A stretch of 64,000 nucleotides of DNA from Norana najaformis (GCA_964023275.1 OZ029916.1:14624607-14688606); one strand, 5' to 3'; counted from the stretch's first letter, positions 13,111 to 25,825 are shown. Numbers and translations are program-made. Notes: generated from the sequence alone by a model not told the origin.

Positions 13111-14159
13111 CGGCAGAAGGACGGACAGCGTGTGGGTGGATGGTGCATAGAATCTAGTGATGCATGAGACAGGATGCGTGAAATTGCGGGCCGGCGTCAG
13201 CTGCTGTCTTTAACTTTTGTTGTAAGCGGCCGGCGAAGGCAATTTTCCGATGCATTGCCTGATTGCCGCAGTCTGTCTTCGTCATCGCCGTCTTCTCCGG
13301 TGGCAATGACGCCTCATTCACAACCCCAGTCGACTGCTGCGGCTGCTGTGCTAAGAGGGAGGGGAGGGTGCGGGGTCCTTTGCCTCCCCACCAATCACCC
13401 CCTTTATATGAGTACTCGTGTAGAATAGCAATATTCATCAGTCACTCCGATGTTCCGGCATTAAATTATTATTGATGATTCTTTCGGCCTGAATTATCAG
13501 GCGCCTGTATCAACCTGTGGCGATAACGATGATGACGATGACGACGACGACGATGATGATGAGGCCTCTAGTAAGGCCTGGATAGCCTATAGTTTACTCC
13601 ACTGCTCTGAGTTTGGAAATATCTGCATGTCCGTCTATACAGCATCCATAGTCGTAGTTCTATGAAGCTTTCATGATGGTGTAACCTAACCCAACGACCT
13701 AAATGGCTGCAAATGGATGCTTGGTTTAAGGATCTCTTGAATCGGACGAGTAACACGCAAAAAGCATTTCTTCTGGATTGATTACCTGTCTTTCTCTAAT
13801 CAGCGCAATTAAATCGGGCTAATTATATCTTGCTGCTGTCAGCTCTTCCTCTCTTTTTATCCCCAGAACTCTTCCTTCCTCACAATCCTCTCTTTTTCTG
13901 TCTTTCTCTGTCCGTTTCTCTGTCTATCCTTATCTCCCTTCCTCTTCGTGTATTTCCTCGTAGCCGGCTGCGGTCACAGGTAATCCAGTCTTTCATCGGC
14001 CTAGATCAGGGTTTGGACGGAAAAACGGAAGGGTGGAGGGATAGATGGATGGATTTGAGGATGAAAGACAGATGGAAAGGAAGGACTCCTTGTCCATCTT
14101 TCGGAAGATGAACACGGATTTCCTTTCGACAGACAGATGGACGCGCATGAAATGAAGGC

Positions 14160-14282
14160 CAAAAAGAAGGAAAGACGGACGGAAGGCTGGAAGAAAGGAC
14201 GGAAGAAAGGACGGAAGAAAGGACGGAAGGAAGGACGGAAGAAAGGACGGAAGGAAGGATGGAAGAAAGGACGAAAGGACAT
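14160..14282. repeat. 12-bp minisatellite (GGACGGAAGAAA)
   Basis: About nine tandem copies of a unit near GGACGGAAGAAA, with some GGAAGGAA variants. The minus-strand frame reads as an FRPFFRPSF repeat peptide, a by-product of the unit length being a multiple of three. Confidence 0.9.
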
Positions 14283-15127
14283 GTTTTCAGAGAGACGAAA
14301 AAAGTAAGAGAGGCGAGTACTGCGAAATATTGACCGTAAGATAAAATGAAGAGAAGCTGTGTTGAGGGACAGGCTTAGAAAGGCAGAAGAAGAGTGGCAA
14401 ATGAAGCTAAGAGGTATAATATCAGTAAGGCCTTTTAATCTTTAGTCTTGAGCGCCTAAATGGTCCAACGTTTAAACGGCCCTGCTCCTATTCATATCTA
14501 AAAGCTGCATCTGTCTAAGTGCCCTAACCAGTAACAAAGAATAGGATACTTGTTCCGTATATCAACTGAATGGGACATAGTACAGTACAGTACATAATTT
14601 AATATAATTAACATAATTAGAGCTGAATTGATTTGATTGGAATAGAAACGAATAGCATAGATGAGATGAAGCAATAGAATGCATTTCATAACATTACATG
14701 AAAGTAGATAAGATACGATCAGACAGAGATATTCTCATTTTGATGTCTTCTTCTCAAACCAACAAAGAAAAATAAAAATATATTTTAACAACTGAGTCCT
14801 TAATAAACAGCTAATTCACTAATAAACAACAAATTCAATAACGAACAACTTATTCACTAATAAGCAACTGATTCATTAAAAAACAACTCATGCAATAATA
14901 AGCAACTTCTTTGCTGGAGTCCATTGGCTCACTTCCGGTAGTGTCGATCGCATAGCTCCAATTGTTTGAACCTGTTTTGTGTCCAGATGCTATTCATCCT
15001 AATATAAGTCATTCTTATCATCATTGTCCATCCACTGCATTCACTTCATCGTTTCTCTCCGTAAGTTCTCTGTCAAGCTCCGCCGACGCCAAGTCAAGAG
15101 CAACTGGAGAGGAAACGATCCGGCGAG

Positions 15128-15212
15128 AAGAAGAAGAAGATTGCGAAGAAGAAGAAGAAGAAGAAGAAGAAGAAGAAGAAGAAGAAGAAGAAGAAGAAGA
15201 AGAAGAAGAAAC
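15128..15212. repeat. (GAA)n microsatellite
   Basis: About 80 bp of GAA with one early interruption (GATTGC). The poly-Glu, poly-Arg and poly-Phe frames are repeat artefacts. Confidence 0.95.
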
Positions 15213-15239
15213 ATCCCGGCATTAATAGAAAATTAAGAA

Positions 15240-17230
15240 AAAGAGATCGAGAAAGCGTTGCAATTGCATAGAATTTAACGTAATTAACTGAATTAAGTAC
15301 AATCGAATAAATTTTATTAGAACGTACATTAATAAAATTAAATAGAGTTGTTCGATAGCTATGTTTCGTACGATCGATTTCTCCCGTTTCTTTTTGTTTT
15401 ATGGCCTGCAATATCTGCGCCCCGCCCCGCCCCGCCACCCAACCATCCTCCTTTGTACCGGCTTAGGATTGGAACAGGCGAACCTCCGGCGGTCTTAATA
15501 AACCACTAATTCTCTAACAACTAACTAAGTGAGCAAGTAAGCGAATAAGTAGAAGAAAAGAAAAATGTACGATCATATAAATTTGTGCGAGGTACGATCT
15601 TTGGTTTTAAAGCAGTTGAGAGAAGACGTCTGGATAAGAGCTTCATGTCTGGAGAAAATGTCTCCCTCTAGAGATGGTCTTAGTTACCGCCTTTCTCTAC
15701 AAGTAGAACGCTGTAAATCCTCATGATTCGGAAAGATCTTCAGGAAGCGCTAAACAGCTGTCCTTTTACAATTACAATTACATGTATGATCCATACATGT
15801 CTAGTCAAGTGTAACAGAACTTCTGCAGACCTAAGAGGCATGCGCGGGAGACTTGAAAAGCATACAAATTATTATCGATACGTACTAATTCTATATGCCA
15901 CGCATACAAAGGACGTAATAAAGAATCGCATCATTGTTGCTGCTTCGCTTATTAGCAATTAATGCTGAATAAACTTCCACTGACGACGACGACGATGTCT
16001 AATGATGGTATAGATCATTAGACGCCACACAGTCTGTCACCCATCACTCACCGCGATTCAGTGCGCTACCTCACACTGCAATGCACCACACTGCTCCTCG
16101 CTGTGAACTTGCCTGCGTGCGTGTGTGCGCCAGAGATGACTGATTCAGTGGAGGAGGATGCGGCTGAGGAGGGGGCGGAGGTGGGGACACAGACAAATAA
16201 GACGTCGTGCTTTAATAAAACTGTCCTCTGTATTGACGTAAACGGAAGAAGATCCCCCATTCTCTTGGTCCGCCATTTAATCTATAATGCTTGCCACCTG
16301 CATCATCTGTCTAATGGTAGTGTCGTTATGGCTCATACATATATACTGTACGTATACACAGCGTATGTATTTGTGTATATGTATGGATTCGAACTCATAT
16401 ATAACGTCTTTTGAAAGCTCCTTAAAGGATCTGAAACATGGCTTTCTGACATATCTATCACAGGCATTGTGGAAACTGTTGCACCAGCAGCTATACAAAA
16501 ATGTTTTACTTATATTATCAGTAGATAGCGTTTACCTTTTGTCTTTAGTTATGGATGACCTCCATACAGTTAAACCTGTTTACTGAAAAGCAATTATAGT
16601 TGACCCTCTCTTATTGTTGCAGTTGTGCGCTAATTAGTCGGTTAATTATTGCAGGCCAAGGAAATCTCGGCCAAGTCGTGACTGAGTAACAATTCAGCAA
16701 TAGGGTACTTGGATCTTAGATGGCCGCACTTGAACGACCCTCTAGCAATTGCAGTTAGGCGACTGCTCGCTCAGAGGCAGTCATGTCTTTAGATATTCGA
16801 TCTTTTGCTGCTGATCAGTTGAACATTATGATATCGGTGCTGTCAAAATATTAAGTTATATTGGCTAGTAGAATAGAATACAATAGAATATAACAGAAGA
16901 GAATAGAATATATTGAATCGGAGCGAATCGGATTGGACTGGACTAGACAGAAGTCAACTGGACTGCCTGGACTGGAATGGTTCGGTTGTGTATATATGCA
17001 TACGTGTATGTATGCTTGTCTGTCTGTCTGTCCGGCGGACTATCCGGCTGTGCTCTTCATTTGCTCTGTAATTCAGAATATTAGACTTGTCAGTCTTCTG
17101 GCTTCTGTCCGTCAAATCACGAAATTGGGTCCAAATGTTGGCTTAGAAGACAAAAGCTACTAAGTGCTTTTCGTGATCATTGGGGGCTTTACGAGCCGTC
17201 GGCTGGCATTAACACGACCTGTCCGTGATT
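15240..17230. other. Intergenic, no gene supported
   Basis: A plus-strand frame around 16133-16260 reads MTDSVEEDAAEEGAE and then further open sequence after a possible acceptor (GTGCGCCAG). It lacks a clear donor and is not assigned. The rest shows only chance frames. Confidence 0.35.
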
Positions 17231-17253
17231 CTGCGTCGCCTTGCTTTTTTCTA

Positions 17254-17308
17254 TCTCTGTCTCTCTATCTCTCTATCTCTCTATCTCTGTCTCTGTCTCT
17301 CTGTCTCG
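17254..17308. repeat. (CTCTAT)n / (CTCTGT)n microsatellite
   Basis: Short pyrimidine repeat of CTCTAT and CTCTGT units. Confidence 0.85.
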
Positions 17309-17919
17309 GAATTCCTGTGCTTCCGATGCAGTCATAAGATGTAGTAGAAATCATGCACATTAGTGCCTTTCGTGCGAGGCTATTTATTATAAGTTTCGTG
17401 AATTCGTTCATATTTGCTTCTTGGAATTCGGATTCTTTATCCATCTGTCGGAGGTCCAGTACATCTCACAGTATGCCACTGTTATTAAGTGAGCATGGAA
17501 AAGAAGGATTCTGACAGTACCTCTTGCAGAAGAATTCACAAGATCAATTTATTTTTAAGAACTGAACCTGGTAATATTGAGGTTTTTAGTTGTTTCTATG
17601 ATAGTCTTTTCAAGTTTGCACCATAAATTTAAACAGGACTGGATGACTTTAGCGTTGTTTAAGTCATCTAACAAGAAATAACGCCTGCATGCAAATTATA
17701 TTTAAACTCCTACATCTGCCAACAAAGCCATTTTTGTCACATATAGAAATAAATTTCAACAAATCAGGAAAGCGCAGAGCGAAGTATTTATATCAATAAA
17801 ATTGTTAATTGCAAATTATACAAATCCTTTGATGACAGATAGTTTTGAAGATATAGAAATTAAAGATAAAAGTCTTGTTGCTTCTAAATTTAATTTTTAT
17901 TTTTTTAAACCGAAAATGG

Positions 17920-18260
17920 GCCCAAGCTAGATGCTAACATTATCAGCAATAAAGTTCTATTCAAGGATTTTTAAAACGTATTAGCACTCAGCCGTCATTT
18001 CGTACTTTTGGAAAGTTTATTCCAAAGTAATCTGTTACTTGTAGATTTCAACCATTTTTAAATTCAGAGGTACATGATCATTATGCGCTATCGTTGAACA
18101 AGTTTCATAAATACACTACTCACACTACCATTATGGAGTTTTATATTGTAGTCTGTGGGCCGATACTCTGGAATTCCCTGCCTATTGAACTCACTGGTCT
18201 GCATACATTGCGTCAGTTTAAATTAAGTCTAAAATTCTATCCCTTTTAAGTACTTATGCA
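17920..18260 (+). pseudogene. LINE reverse-transcriptase 3' remnant
   Basis: A plus-strand frame near 18150-18245 reads VCGPILWNSLPIELT followed by QFKLSLKFYPF. This matches the conserved C-terminal end of CR1/L2-type LINE proteins (xxxLWNSLPxEL...FKxxLKxxLF). Sequence upstream is too decayed to follow. It is a dead, 5'-truncated insertion. Confidence 0.55.
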
Positions 18261-18319
18261 AATGTTTACGCTAAAGTTTTGCAGAAGCACTATTTAATTT
18301 ATGCATTTGTCTACTGCAG

Positions 18320-19470
18320 TTGGATACTTTACTTGATTTGATTTAGTAGAATGATGTCAACATCTGCAACCAACAATTTGTGATTAGGGCGACCCTAGTA
18401 GGTTACAGAACATTGTGTTCCTATTGGGTTTTCCCCATGACCCCAAAGCATGTGACTGTTTGGAACTCTGTTATCTTTTCCATTGGTGATCAGTACAGGA
18501 TCTGAATCTGTTCTTCAGACCATGTGAATCCATAGTTAGCCTATATACAAGTCCTATTGGTCGTGCGGTCATTTACCGATGCTATAAATATGCGGGCGCA
18601 CTATAAATCAGCAGGTTAAATACAACAAGCCATTGATCCTGTCTCGTTAGCAACGCAAGTCTTTAGCATCTCCGGCAGGTCATGCAATCCCCTTTGTCTT
18701 TCGTCAGAGACCAAGTAAGCCTATCTTTATTGCAGGCACTCAATGCCATTGAGCGTTAGCCTCAGTTGCTGTGCACAGACCGAACGCAGTTGCTGCAGAA
18801 GACGACGCATGAACCGGCGCATGTAGTAGGCAGCTGCTGTCTCACCTACTTCTGCTGCTTCTCAAAATGAATTGATCTAGAGAAGCGGAAGACTGTTCGA
18901 TCCATGCCGAGGTCCTGTAGCTGATTACTTACTATAAACCTACTATGATGCACTGTATAGCCTTCTGTTAACCCCAGTCAACCGTTCTTTCGGTTATACA
19001 TCCTCGATACACCGTTGCATTCGAGAACGAATGCCGACTTATTTTCATCACAGGTAACCGGAAATAGTGACTTGGAACTGCTTTTACACCAGCCGCAACA
19101 CGAGTCATATCAGTCTCAGGGCGCTGCATCTAGGAATACAGGAACCAGGCTGAGTAGGCCCATCAATATGGCGACTGGATCTGTCTGTCTGCCACCCATA
19201 ATATACGACGCATGAGAACGTAGTTCGAGATAAGTGTAACGATTAGACGTCGGTCCGTCGTGAGCAACAGATGATTTGAACGAAATCGTTGCATGTTGTG
19301 CCGGTCGGATACGTGCAAAGACGAAGAAGGCGGCAGGCTGTGTCTCTGTGCGTATCTGGCTTCCACTCAGTCGATGAGGGAAGAACGATCATTGCACCGA
19401 ATAGTCATTCGCTGATGCTCTTCTTTCTCACATGACACAGTTCAGAAATCACTGACGCCGGAATCTCGTC
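18320..19470. other. No gene recognised
   Basis: Only short frames without recognisable domains. Confidence 0.35.
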
Positions 19471-19474
19471 GTCC

Positions 19475-19780
19475 TCAGCCAATAATAATGAAGCGAGGTC
19501 GGCCATTGTTATAATTGCCACTGGGGAGGGGGGCTAAATGGTGGATAGACGACGCAGAGGACTCTAAGGGAGGAAGCCCTGGTGCTGGTGCTGGTGCTGC
19601 TGGTGCTGCTGCTGCTGCTGCTGAGGAATTGATCTGCGTCATGAGGTGAAGGCAGCCGCAATGATACATTGTCGATCTAGGAGATGCTTCCCCTCCACTC
19701 CCTCCGCCGATCTCTGCCGCTGCTGCTGCTGCTGCGGAAGACGCATTAACGAAGTCTGGAGACGATTTACTGCCCACCAT
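19475..19780 (-). CDS. Ala/Pro/Gly-rich ORF, possible first exon (weak)
   Basis: A minus-strand ATG frame of about 100 codons starts MVGSKSSPDFVNASS and carries an Ala7 run, a Gly/Ser patch, a second Ala run and an AlaPro patch. Such composition is common in N-terminal exons of developmental regulators. Here it coincides with CTG/CTGGTG repeats (19580-19622, 19718-19735), which can produce it by chance. No partner exon was found. Confidence 0.18.
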   Translation of the reverse strand: MVGSKSSPDFVNASSAAAAAAAEIGGGSGGEASPRSTMYHCGCLHLMTQINSSAAAAAAPAAPAPAPGLPPLESSASSIHHLAPLPSGNYNNGRPRFIIIG

Positions 19781-20209
19781 TCATCCGCCTCTTCGACTCT
19801 GACGACGGAATCGGATATCGTCTCTCATTACGCAATTCTTGTAAATTTAATCTATGGTCTAAGTTTTGCCCTAAATAATAAGCATGGCTTTTCAAGGGAG
19901 AAAACGACGCATTCATTATTAGAATTTTCCCTCAGAAACATTGTGTTTTGGACGAACTGACATGTTCATTAATCTAAGATCACTTTTTGCGTCCGACAGC
20001 AGTTCATAAATAATACTAAACCGATTTTAGATTAACCATCTTTTTACAGAAATATAATTCAGATTTGCTCGTTACCATTATGACACAATTTAGGTACATT
20101 ATGAGCTGTGACAATTAAAATATCACTGTCCTGTTTTTATGGTCTTCAACAAAATCTTGTTTGCGTCATGTAACGCCTTCGTGCTTTCTTTAACTTTGGA
20201 AAATTTTAT

Positions 20210-20390
20210 AAAATGTAAATGCAACTGTACATGTTTTTCTATTGCGACCGTATGGCCTCGACTCTGCTCTTTTTTTAATGAATTCATCGGGTGAGATCCT
20301 TCACCACCGCTGCCCATTTGATTGGGCGCCACGCCATTTAAGGTTCCCGTGCAAGGACCGTGCTAGCCCGAGATTTAAATCTCTGAAATA
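20210..20390 (-). repeat. SINE-like repeat, family C copy 1
   Basis: Blocks TATGGCCTCGAC, ATCGGGTGAGATCCTTCACC, a CGCCATTTAAGG motif and AGATTTAAATCT match, in reverse complement, the copy at 53155-53335; the first two blocks also match 28290-28410. Read on the minus strand it starts with a box-B-like AGATTTAAATCTCGGG, suggesting a tRNA-derived SINE of about 170 bp. Confidence 0.55.
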
Positions 20391-20511
20391 AAGCTACTTT
20401 CGATATGTGAAATGAAGTCATTCCGTCGGTCGGCATGTGACAGAAACTGATCTGACCATAGCTTCGGCTCTGGCTTTTGTCTTTTCGTAAGTCCTATAAT
20501 TCAAGCGCAAC

Positions 20512-20592
20512 GTCATGCAGGCCTGTAGACCTGTAGGCCTGTAGCCTGTAGGCCTATAGCTTGTAGGCTTGTAGGCTTGTAGGCCCGTAGGG
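20512..20592. repeat. 9-11 bp tandem repeat (GTAGGCCT)
   Basis: About eight imperfect copies of GCCTGTAG/GCTTGTAG. Small minisatellite with no coding signal. Confidence 0.85.
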
Positions 20593-22124
20593 GAAAGCTT
20601 TTGTTATAAGCGTCTTCCATTTTGCAAATCTTTTGTTTTCCTAGGTTAGTCTGACTACAGCTGTTGGTTTGGACTTTCTTGAAGCAGAACACATCCTTCT
20701 TCGTCGCCTGGAGCAGTTCGTCCTCTTCCTCTGGCCCTGGGCTTCGCAGATGTGTCCGTGCACCGAACGGACTTAAGCCCATTTTAATTTGTCCAGTTTT
20801 CACACGCAGCGGTACTAATTACCGCTGCACGCCACCTGGCGAGCCTCTCTCCCAACTGCATAAATTCGCCTACTGAGCCACACAAACGATCACTTCGCGG
20901 CATCCCTAACTCACCACCACCACCACCAACAGCAGCCGTAGATAATGTTTTACGTCAGCTGATGGCTCTGGTCGATGGATATCGTCTTCGTTGACAGAGT
21001 GATCTTCCTAACCGTAAATTATTTAAAGCCCGCGGCAAACAACCGACCGTTCACGTTGACAGTTATTCATATATTCAGACACGCACATACAATGCGGCGC
21101 TAAGTAAATTACCTCTGCTGTCAGCCATGGGCAGTCCTGTATACATAAGCTGGACATTCGTACAAGACCCAGCTTATGATATTAGCTCGGATCTGGCTGC
21201 GCACAACTTGGCGGCATTCAAATGCTTTGAAGACTTAGAAGAAGTAACTGGTCTTCATCCAGTACATGTAAACTCGTGCGCCCATCTATCATTTGCTATT
21301 ACTTTTTGTGTGTGACTCAAAGGGTTGTTTAGGGGAAATGGTACGAACTTTAGTTTCGTTCACACATTAGAATCAGTTAGGTGGCTTATTAAGAGTACGG
21401 GGTGGGGCGTTGTCTGTGTATTATAGTGGGAAAACGCCACTGACTTTGGCTAATTAGCTGGGCGTTAAACTAGAGATGTTCGCCTCTTCAGAGACGCTAT
21501 CCGAATGTAAATGACCCTGGAGCAAATTGCAGAATACAACAGTAGGGACAACAATTTGCATAGTACGTGAAAAAGTCTGCAAGTTTGTTGTTAGTTAATG
21601 GAAACCGTCGCATTTTGTCAAGGATTCGTTTAGACTTAAGATGTAGAGCATTAAGCATCCGAACAGCAAAATGACGTATATGAAAAAATCTGTAGAAATG
21701 GAATGTCTCTGGCGATGCTCATAAGGTTAACAGCTTCAATTCATTTTAATTTCGGCTATTACAAATTTGTCAAATTTCTTAGTGTATTTCTTTGACAAGA
21801 TAAGCTGCAACGCTCCAACTGAATTCTTCCTGAAGTATTTTGAAGTTGCATTTCGATTGCTTCATCAGTTCAAAGGTAACAACAACAGTTTGTTGAAAAA
21901 TAAGAGAGATTCATTTCCCGATCTCCGAGTGTTTTATCAGTTAAAAGCATGCAATCGCTCTAAATGCAGACTAGAACAAACTAAAGGCCTATGCCAGAAA
22001 GCAAAGCCTCTCAAAATACGTCACCTTCTCTGTTGCTTTTGTTGCTTCTCTGACGTCAGTGACGTACCCGGCTTTTTAGCCAGAAGAGTCCGATACCTAA
22101 TATATAATCTAATTTAATGGCTTC

Positions 22125-23290
22125 TACAGCGCTGTTATCATAATGTACAAGGAATCAATCGATGTTCGCTTCAAGTCAAAATCGCAATCCAAAATCATAA
22201 TCCGTTGGAGAATCCGGGTCGAATTCCAATAGGTCAGAGAAACAAGAAGCTAGGCTACGATAGGTAAGCAAGTTGAAACAAATGAGTCTTGAGTTTGACC
22301 CTGACTGACATCGCAAAACTGAAAGAAAGAATAGAACTTGGCAGCGAATTCAAACCAACAACCGAGAACGCTCTAGAACAAACACTGTTCTGGTACGAGG
22401 CACAGCAAGAGTCCATTGAAAGAGTGCAATATTCGTTGCTATGACGGTTGAGCATAGAACAGAGATAGGTCGGCTGGTTTAATAAATGTAGGACCTTGTG
22501 AACTATAAGACATATTTCAAGCTTAATTCTTTGCTCGATGGGCAGCCAGTGTAACCAGTGAATGCAACATTGGTGTAATATGCTGATACTTAAGTGCTTT
22601 TATGGCTCTAGCCAGTTTTGAACCATTTAAAGTTTGTGCAGATATTTTTCAGTGATGCCAATAAGAAGTGAGTTACAGTAGTCAATTCTGCTGGAAACAA
22701 ATGCATTAGCTAGTGGGACTAAGACATTATTATGAGACAAAAGAGATGATTCTACGAATATTCCGTATGTAAAATTGAGCTGACGTGCATATGCGCCAAC
22801 ATGAATAGAAAATGACATAGTGGAATCAAATATTATTCCTAGACTGCGTACGCGGTCAGTACGACTAGCAAGCAAGACAATCAACAGATGTGAGGTCATC
22901 AAATTTATGGAGTTGTTGTCTTGTGCCTAGAAGAAGGAATTCAGCTTCGAAGATTTCATAAGAAGTTTATTACTAGCCATCCAAGATTGAACATAATCAA
23001 AAGCTGAAGCAAGTAGTCGGAGAGCAGGATTAGACGTTCAAATGCCAATTGAGACGAACAGCTGGGTATCATCAGCGTACAAGTGGTAGTCAAGAGATCC
23101 ATCAGTAAGTAGTGAACCGGGTGGCGTTGTATAAAATTTATATAGCAGCAAGTTCAGCACAGACCCTTGTGGTTCACCGCAATTCAAAACAGTTGGCTCA
23201 AAAGCGAACCGGTTGATACGGACTGACTGAGTAAAAGGGTGTAGATAAGACGCGAACCAACTGAGAGCAGGACTGGGAAGGGCAAACCAG
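22125..23290 (-). pseudogene. 5'-truncated LINE, family B, with RT catalytic motif
   Basis: Read on the minus strand from about 23290 leftwards, the sequence gives RT motifs in order: a GEPQGSVL motif (the classic PQG of RT domain 4), YADDTQLF at 23068-23079 (the YxDD catalytic box), VRSLGIIFDSTMSF, VSSRIDYCNSLL, and finally RAFSVVGLNSLPSSI and VKLKTHLFQLAYLS. This is the C-terminal RT part of a CR1/L2-like non-LTR retrotransposon ORF2. Frameshifts and stops interrupt it. The 3' tail, with TCTACAGCGCTG, lies at 22125. The endonuclease and ORF1 are absent because of 5' truncation. Confidence 0.8.
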
Positions 23291-23364
23291 ATAGCGATCC
23301 CCTAACGATTATGGGGTCTGGGGAGATACCAACTTATCTTTGAAGCACTTAGTATGAAACTGAG

Positions 23365-23618
23365 CACAAATCCTGTCCTGATTCCTCCTCTTCTCCTGAT
23401 CTATCTTACGGTTCCAATTCCAAACACCATCCACCTTAGCCGCCTGCCAGCCTGCCAGCCTGCCTGCCTGCCTGTCTGCCTTACCCTTGGATCTTGACCT
23501 GGAACCGAATCTGACTCTTCCTGCATATTGATTTTGTTTTGACTGAGCACCTGTGAATAAGCTGGTTCCGGCGACTTAACTTACTTTGGGCGCTGTAGAA
23601 ATCTCGACTTTAGGATAA
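23365..23618 (+). repeat. LINE family A 3' end, copy A1
   Basis: Plus-orientation copy of the family A 3' UTR: CCTCTTCTCCTGATCTATC, a (CCTG)n patch at 23448-23480, GGATCTTGACCTGGAACC, TTGTTTTGACTGAGC, CTGTGAATAAGCTGGTTCC and GGGCGCTGTAGAAATCTCGA. Homologous copies lie at 24.5, 26.2, 27.7, 42.3 and 53.5 kb. Confidence 0.75.
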
Positions 23619-23929
23619 TAACGAATTGTCCGCATACAGTTAGTCTACTCTGTCGACTCGTTCTCCAGGTCGTAATGGAATGGAATTGCATATCTCATAA
23701 GAAGAAACAATCTAAGAATGGCAATTAATCTCCATGTTGCCGACACGACGGCACTTGACCCTCTGCCTCTGCCAGGCCACCAGCCGCACCAACCACAGCC
23801 GAGGACAGGACGATTGAGGCCGGACGAGGGCCGACAGAGATAGCTTTCCCTTCATCCAATATTCATCGACGCACGAAGACGCAGTCGACCATTGATCAAG
23901 AGCATCTCTGATCTGTGCCCCTAAGAGTG

Positions 23930-24510
23930 AAGAGCAGCAGCAGCAGCAGCAGCAGCAGGAGAAGGGGAGATGGAGGATGGCAGCGAATGAGGATGGCAGA
24001 AGGAAGAAGAAGGATGGCAGGAAGAGGATGGCAGGAAGAGGATCGCACGCAAGATGAGGACAGTAGAGGGAAGATAGGAGGAGGAGGAGGAGGAGGAGGA
24101 GAAGGAGGAGTAAAGAATGTCAGAATGAGGAAGATGAAGAGGGAGACAGGAGAAGAAGAGGATGGCATAAGGAAGAGGATGGCAGAATCTCGCACAGCCA
24201 AAGGAAGATGGTCGAATGAGGAGGAAGATGGCAGAAAGAGGACAAGAAGAGGAAGGAGATAGACATGAGCAGGAGGAGGAGGATGACAGCAGTAGAGGAA
24301 GGGAAACATAAATTATGTGGAGAAGGATGACAGGAAGATGATGATGGTAGGAGGAGAAGGGTGGTGACAGAAGTGGACAATGCAACAGAATCAGGATAAA
24401 TGGTAGGAGAAGAAGAAGGAGAAGGATGAGAAGGAGGAGAAAGAGGAGGAGTAGGAGGAGAACACGTGACGATTGAAGCGGAAATTGAGAGAGAAAAGAG
24501 ACGAAAGGAG
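23930..24510. repeat. Purine-rich GGA/GAAG tract
   Basis: Nearly 600 bp are strongly purine-biased on the plus strand, including a CAG run (23936-23957) and GGAGGA runs (24076-24110). Many overlapping frames (S/L-rich on minus, R/E-rich on plus) stay open for compositional reasons. The tract sits between two inverted family A LINE ends. Confidence 0.8.
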
Positions 24511-24511
24511 A

Positions 24512-24780
24512 AGACATATCGTAAATCGTAATCGTAACTTTAAGATTTCTACAGCGTTCAACGAAAACCAAGTCACAGGAACCTGCTTATTCACAAGCTC
24601 TCAGTCAAAGCAAAATCGATAGGCAAGAAGGGTTCGGTTCCAAGTCAAGATCCCAGATGCAGGCAGGCAGGCATGCATGCAGGCAGGCAGCTACGGTGGG
24701 TGGTGTTTGAAATTGGATTCGCAGGACAGGTAAGGCGAAGAGGAATCAGGATAGAATCTGCAGTAGAGGAGTGACAAAGA
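24512..24780 (-). repeat. LINE family A 3' end, copy A2
   Basis: Minus-orientation copy: a TCGTAATCGTAA tail at 24522-24540, then AGATTTCTACAGCGTTCAACG, GCTTATTCACAAGC, CAAAATCGATAGGCAAGAAGG, a (CAGG)n patch and GGTGGGTGGTGTTTGAAATTGG. It is the inverted partner of A1, about 0.9 kb away. Confidence 0.75.
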
Positions 24781-24839
24781 GCATGAAACAAAAAAATATA
24801 AGGCAAAACACTGAAACATACGAACAAGAAGATAAAAAG

Positions 24840-25022
24840 CATGATGCGGAGGAAGAATAGGAAAGAGAAAATAAGGAAGACTCAAAAGGAGATTGACTTA
24901 AATGAGAAGAGAAGAAGCAGAGAAGGAGAACAAGTGCGGAGTAGGAAGAAAGGCGAGTTAAAGGTAAAGAGGAAAGAAGAGGAAAAAGAAGAGAAAGAGG
25001 TGAACGAAGTGGAAAGGAGATA
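24840..25022. repeat. Second purine-rich GAA/GAG tract
   Basis: Plus-strand A/G bias with AGAAGAAGCAGAG-like words. The plus-strand reading frame (Lys/Arg/Glu-rich) follows from composition only. Confidence 0.7.
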
Positions 25023-25299
25023 GTGATGTGAGGAAACAGAGGAGTGGTGTGACACAATCTGTCTGCTGGAAGAACGTCTTCTACTGAATTGTGTTGGTTG
25101 GTCAATGTCCTGTGGAGGCGTTGATCGCCAGTGAAAACTGGTCAGTGTGGTCAGTCGAAGGCGGTGACCAGAAAAGATTAACGAACCAAGAGAGAGGCAG
25201 AGGAGGCGTATGGAGGGAGGGAGTGAATGCTAACCGCCCCATCACCTAAAGATAATGACCCGTTAGACCATCGTCATCGTCGACGAGCACATACAGTAG

Positions 25300-25376
25300 G
25301 CCCTGGCCCTAGCCCTGGCTCTGACCCTGGTCCTGACCCTGGTCCTGACCCTGGTCCGGGCCCTGGCCCTGGCGGC
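25300..25376. repeat. (CCCTGG/TCCTGA) minisatellite
   Basis: About six copies of a 12-bp unit close to CCCTGGTCCTGA. Confidence 0.9.
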
Positions 25377-25825
25377 GCCTGATGCCCATCAACATGAATC
25401 ATCTGACCTTAATATCGACCTTTCGTCCTTATCGTTCGCCTCTTCTTTCGCTTCGATCTTCTAACTCCTTCTATACGTTTTCCTTTAACTCTTCCTTTAC
25501 CGAATCCCATTCTTCTAGTTTCGTGTTCGTGATCTGATCTAAAGTAATCTAATTTAATCCAGTCTCATTCAAGATAATCCAATATCAATCCAATCTGATT
25601 CGATCTAATCTAATTTAACGTAAGCTAGTGTAGCTTTATCTAATCTTGACAAGTCCTGTCAGTCTTGTGTAATATAGGCTAATCTAATCTAGCTAGTCTT
25701 GTGTAGTCTAACCTAATCAAATCTGGATTAGTCTGGAACCACCAACAAACAAGCTACAGTGTTTCTTCAAACGTATCCTCGTGGCTTTGTGACAGCCAGG
25801 CTTGTAGGGCTGTGGAATTAAACGC

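Noticed and set aside
16061-16414. Plus-strand frame with MTDSVEEDAAEEGAE as a first exon
   Set aside because: Acceptor-like and acidic, but no usable donor and no partner exon with a fitting phase.
21127-21315. 62-codon ATG frame starting MGSPVYISW
   Set aside because: No recognised domain, no clear splice sites and no repeat evidence; too short to support.
23896-24594. Long Ser/Leu/Pro-rich minus-strand ORFs
   Set aside because: They follow from the purine-rich composition of the opposite strand.
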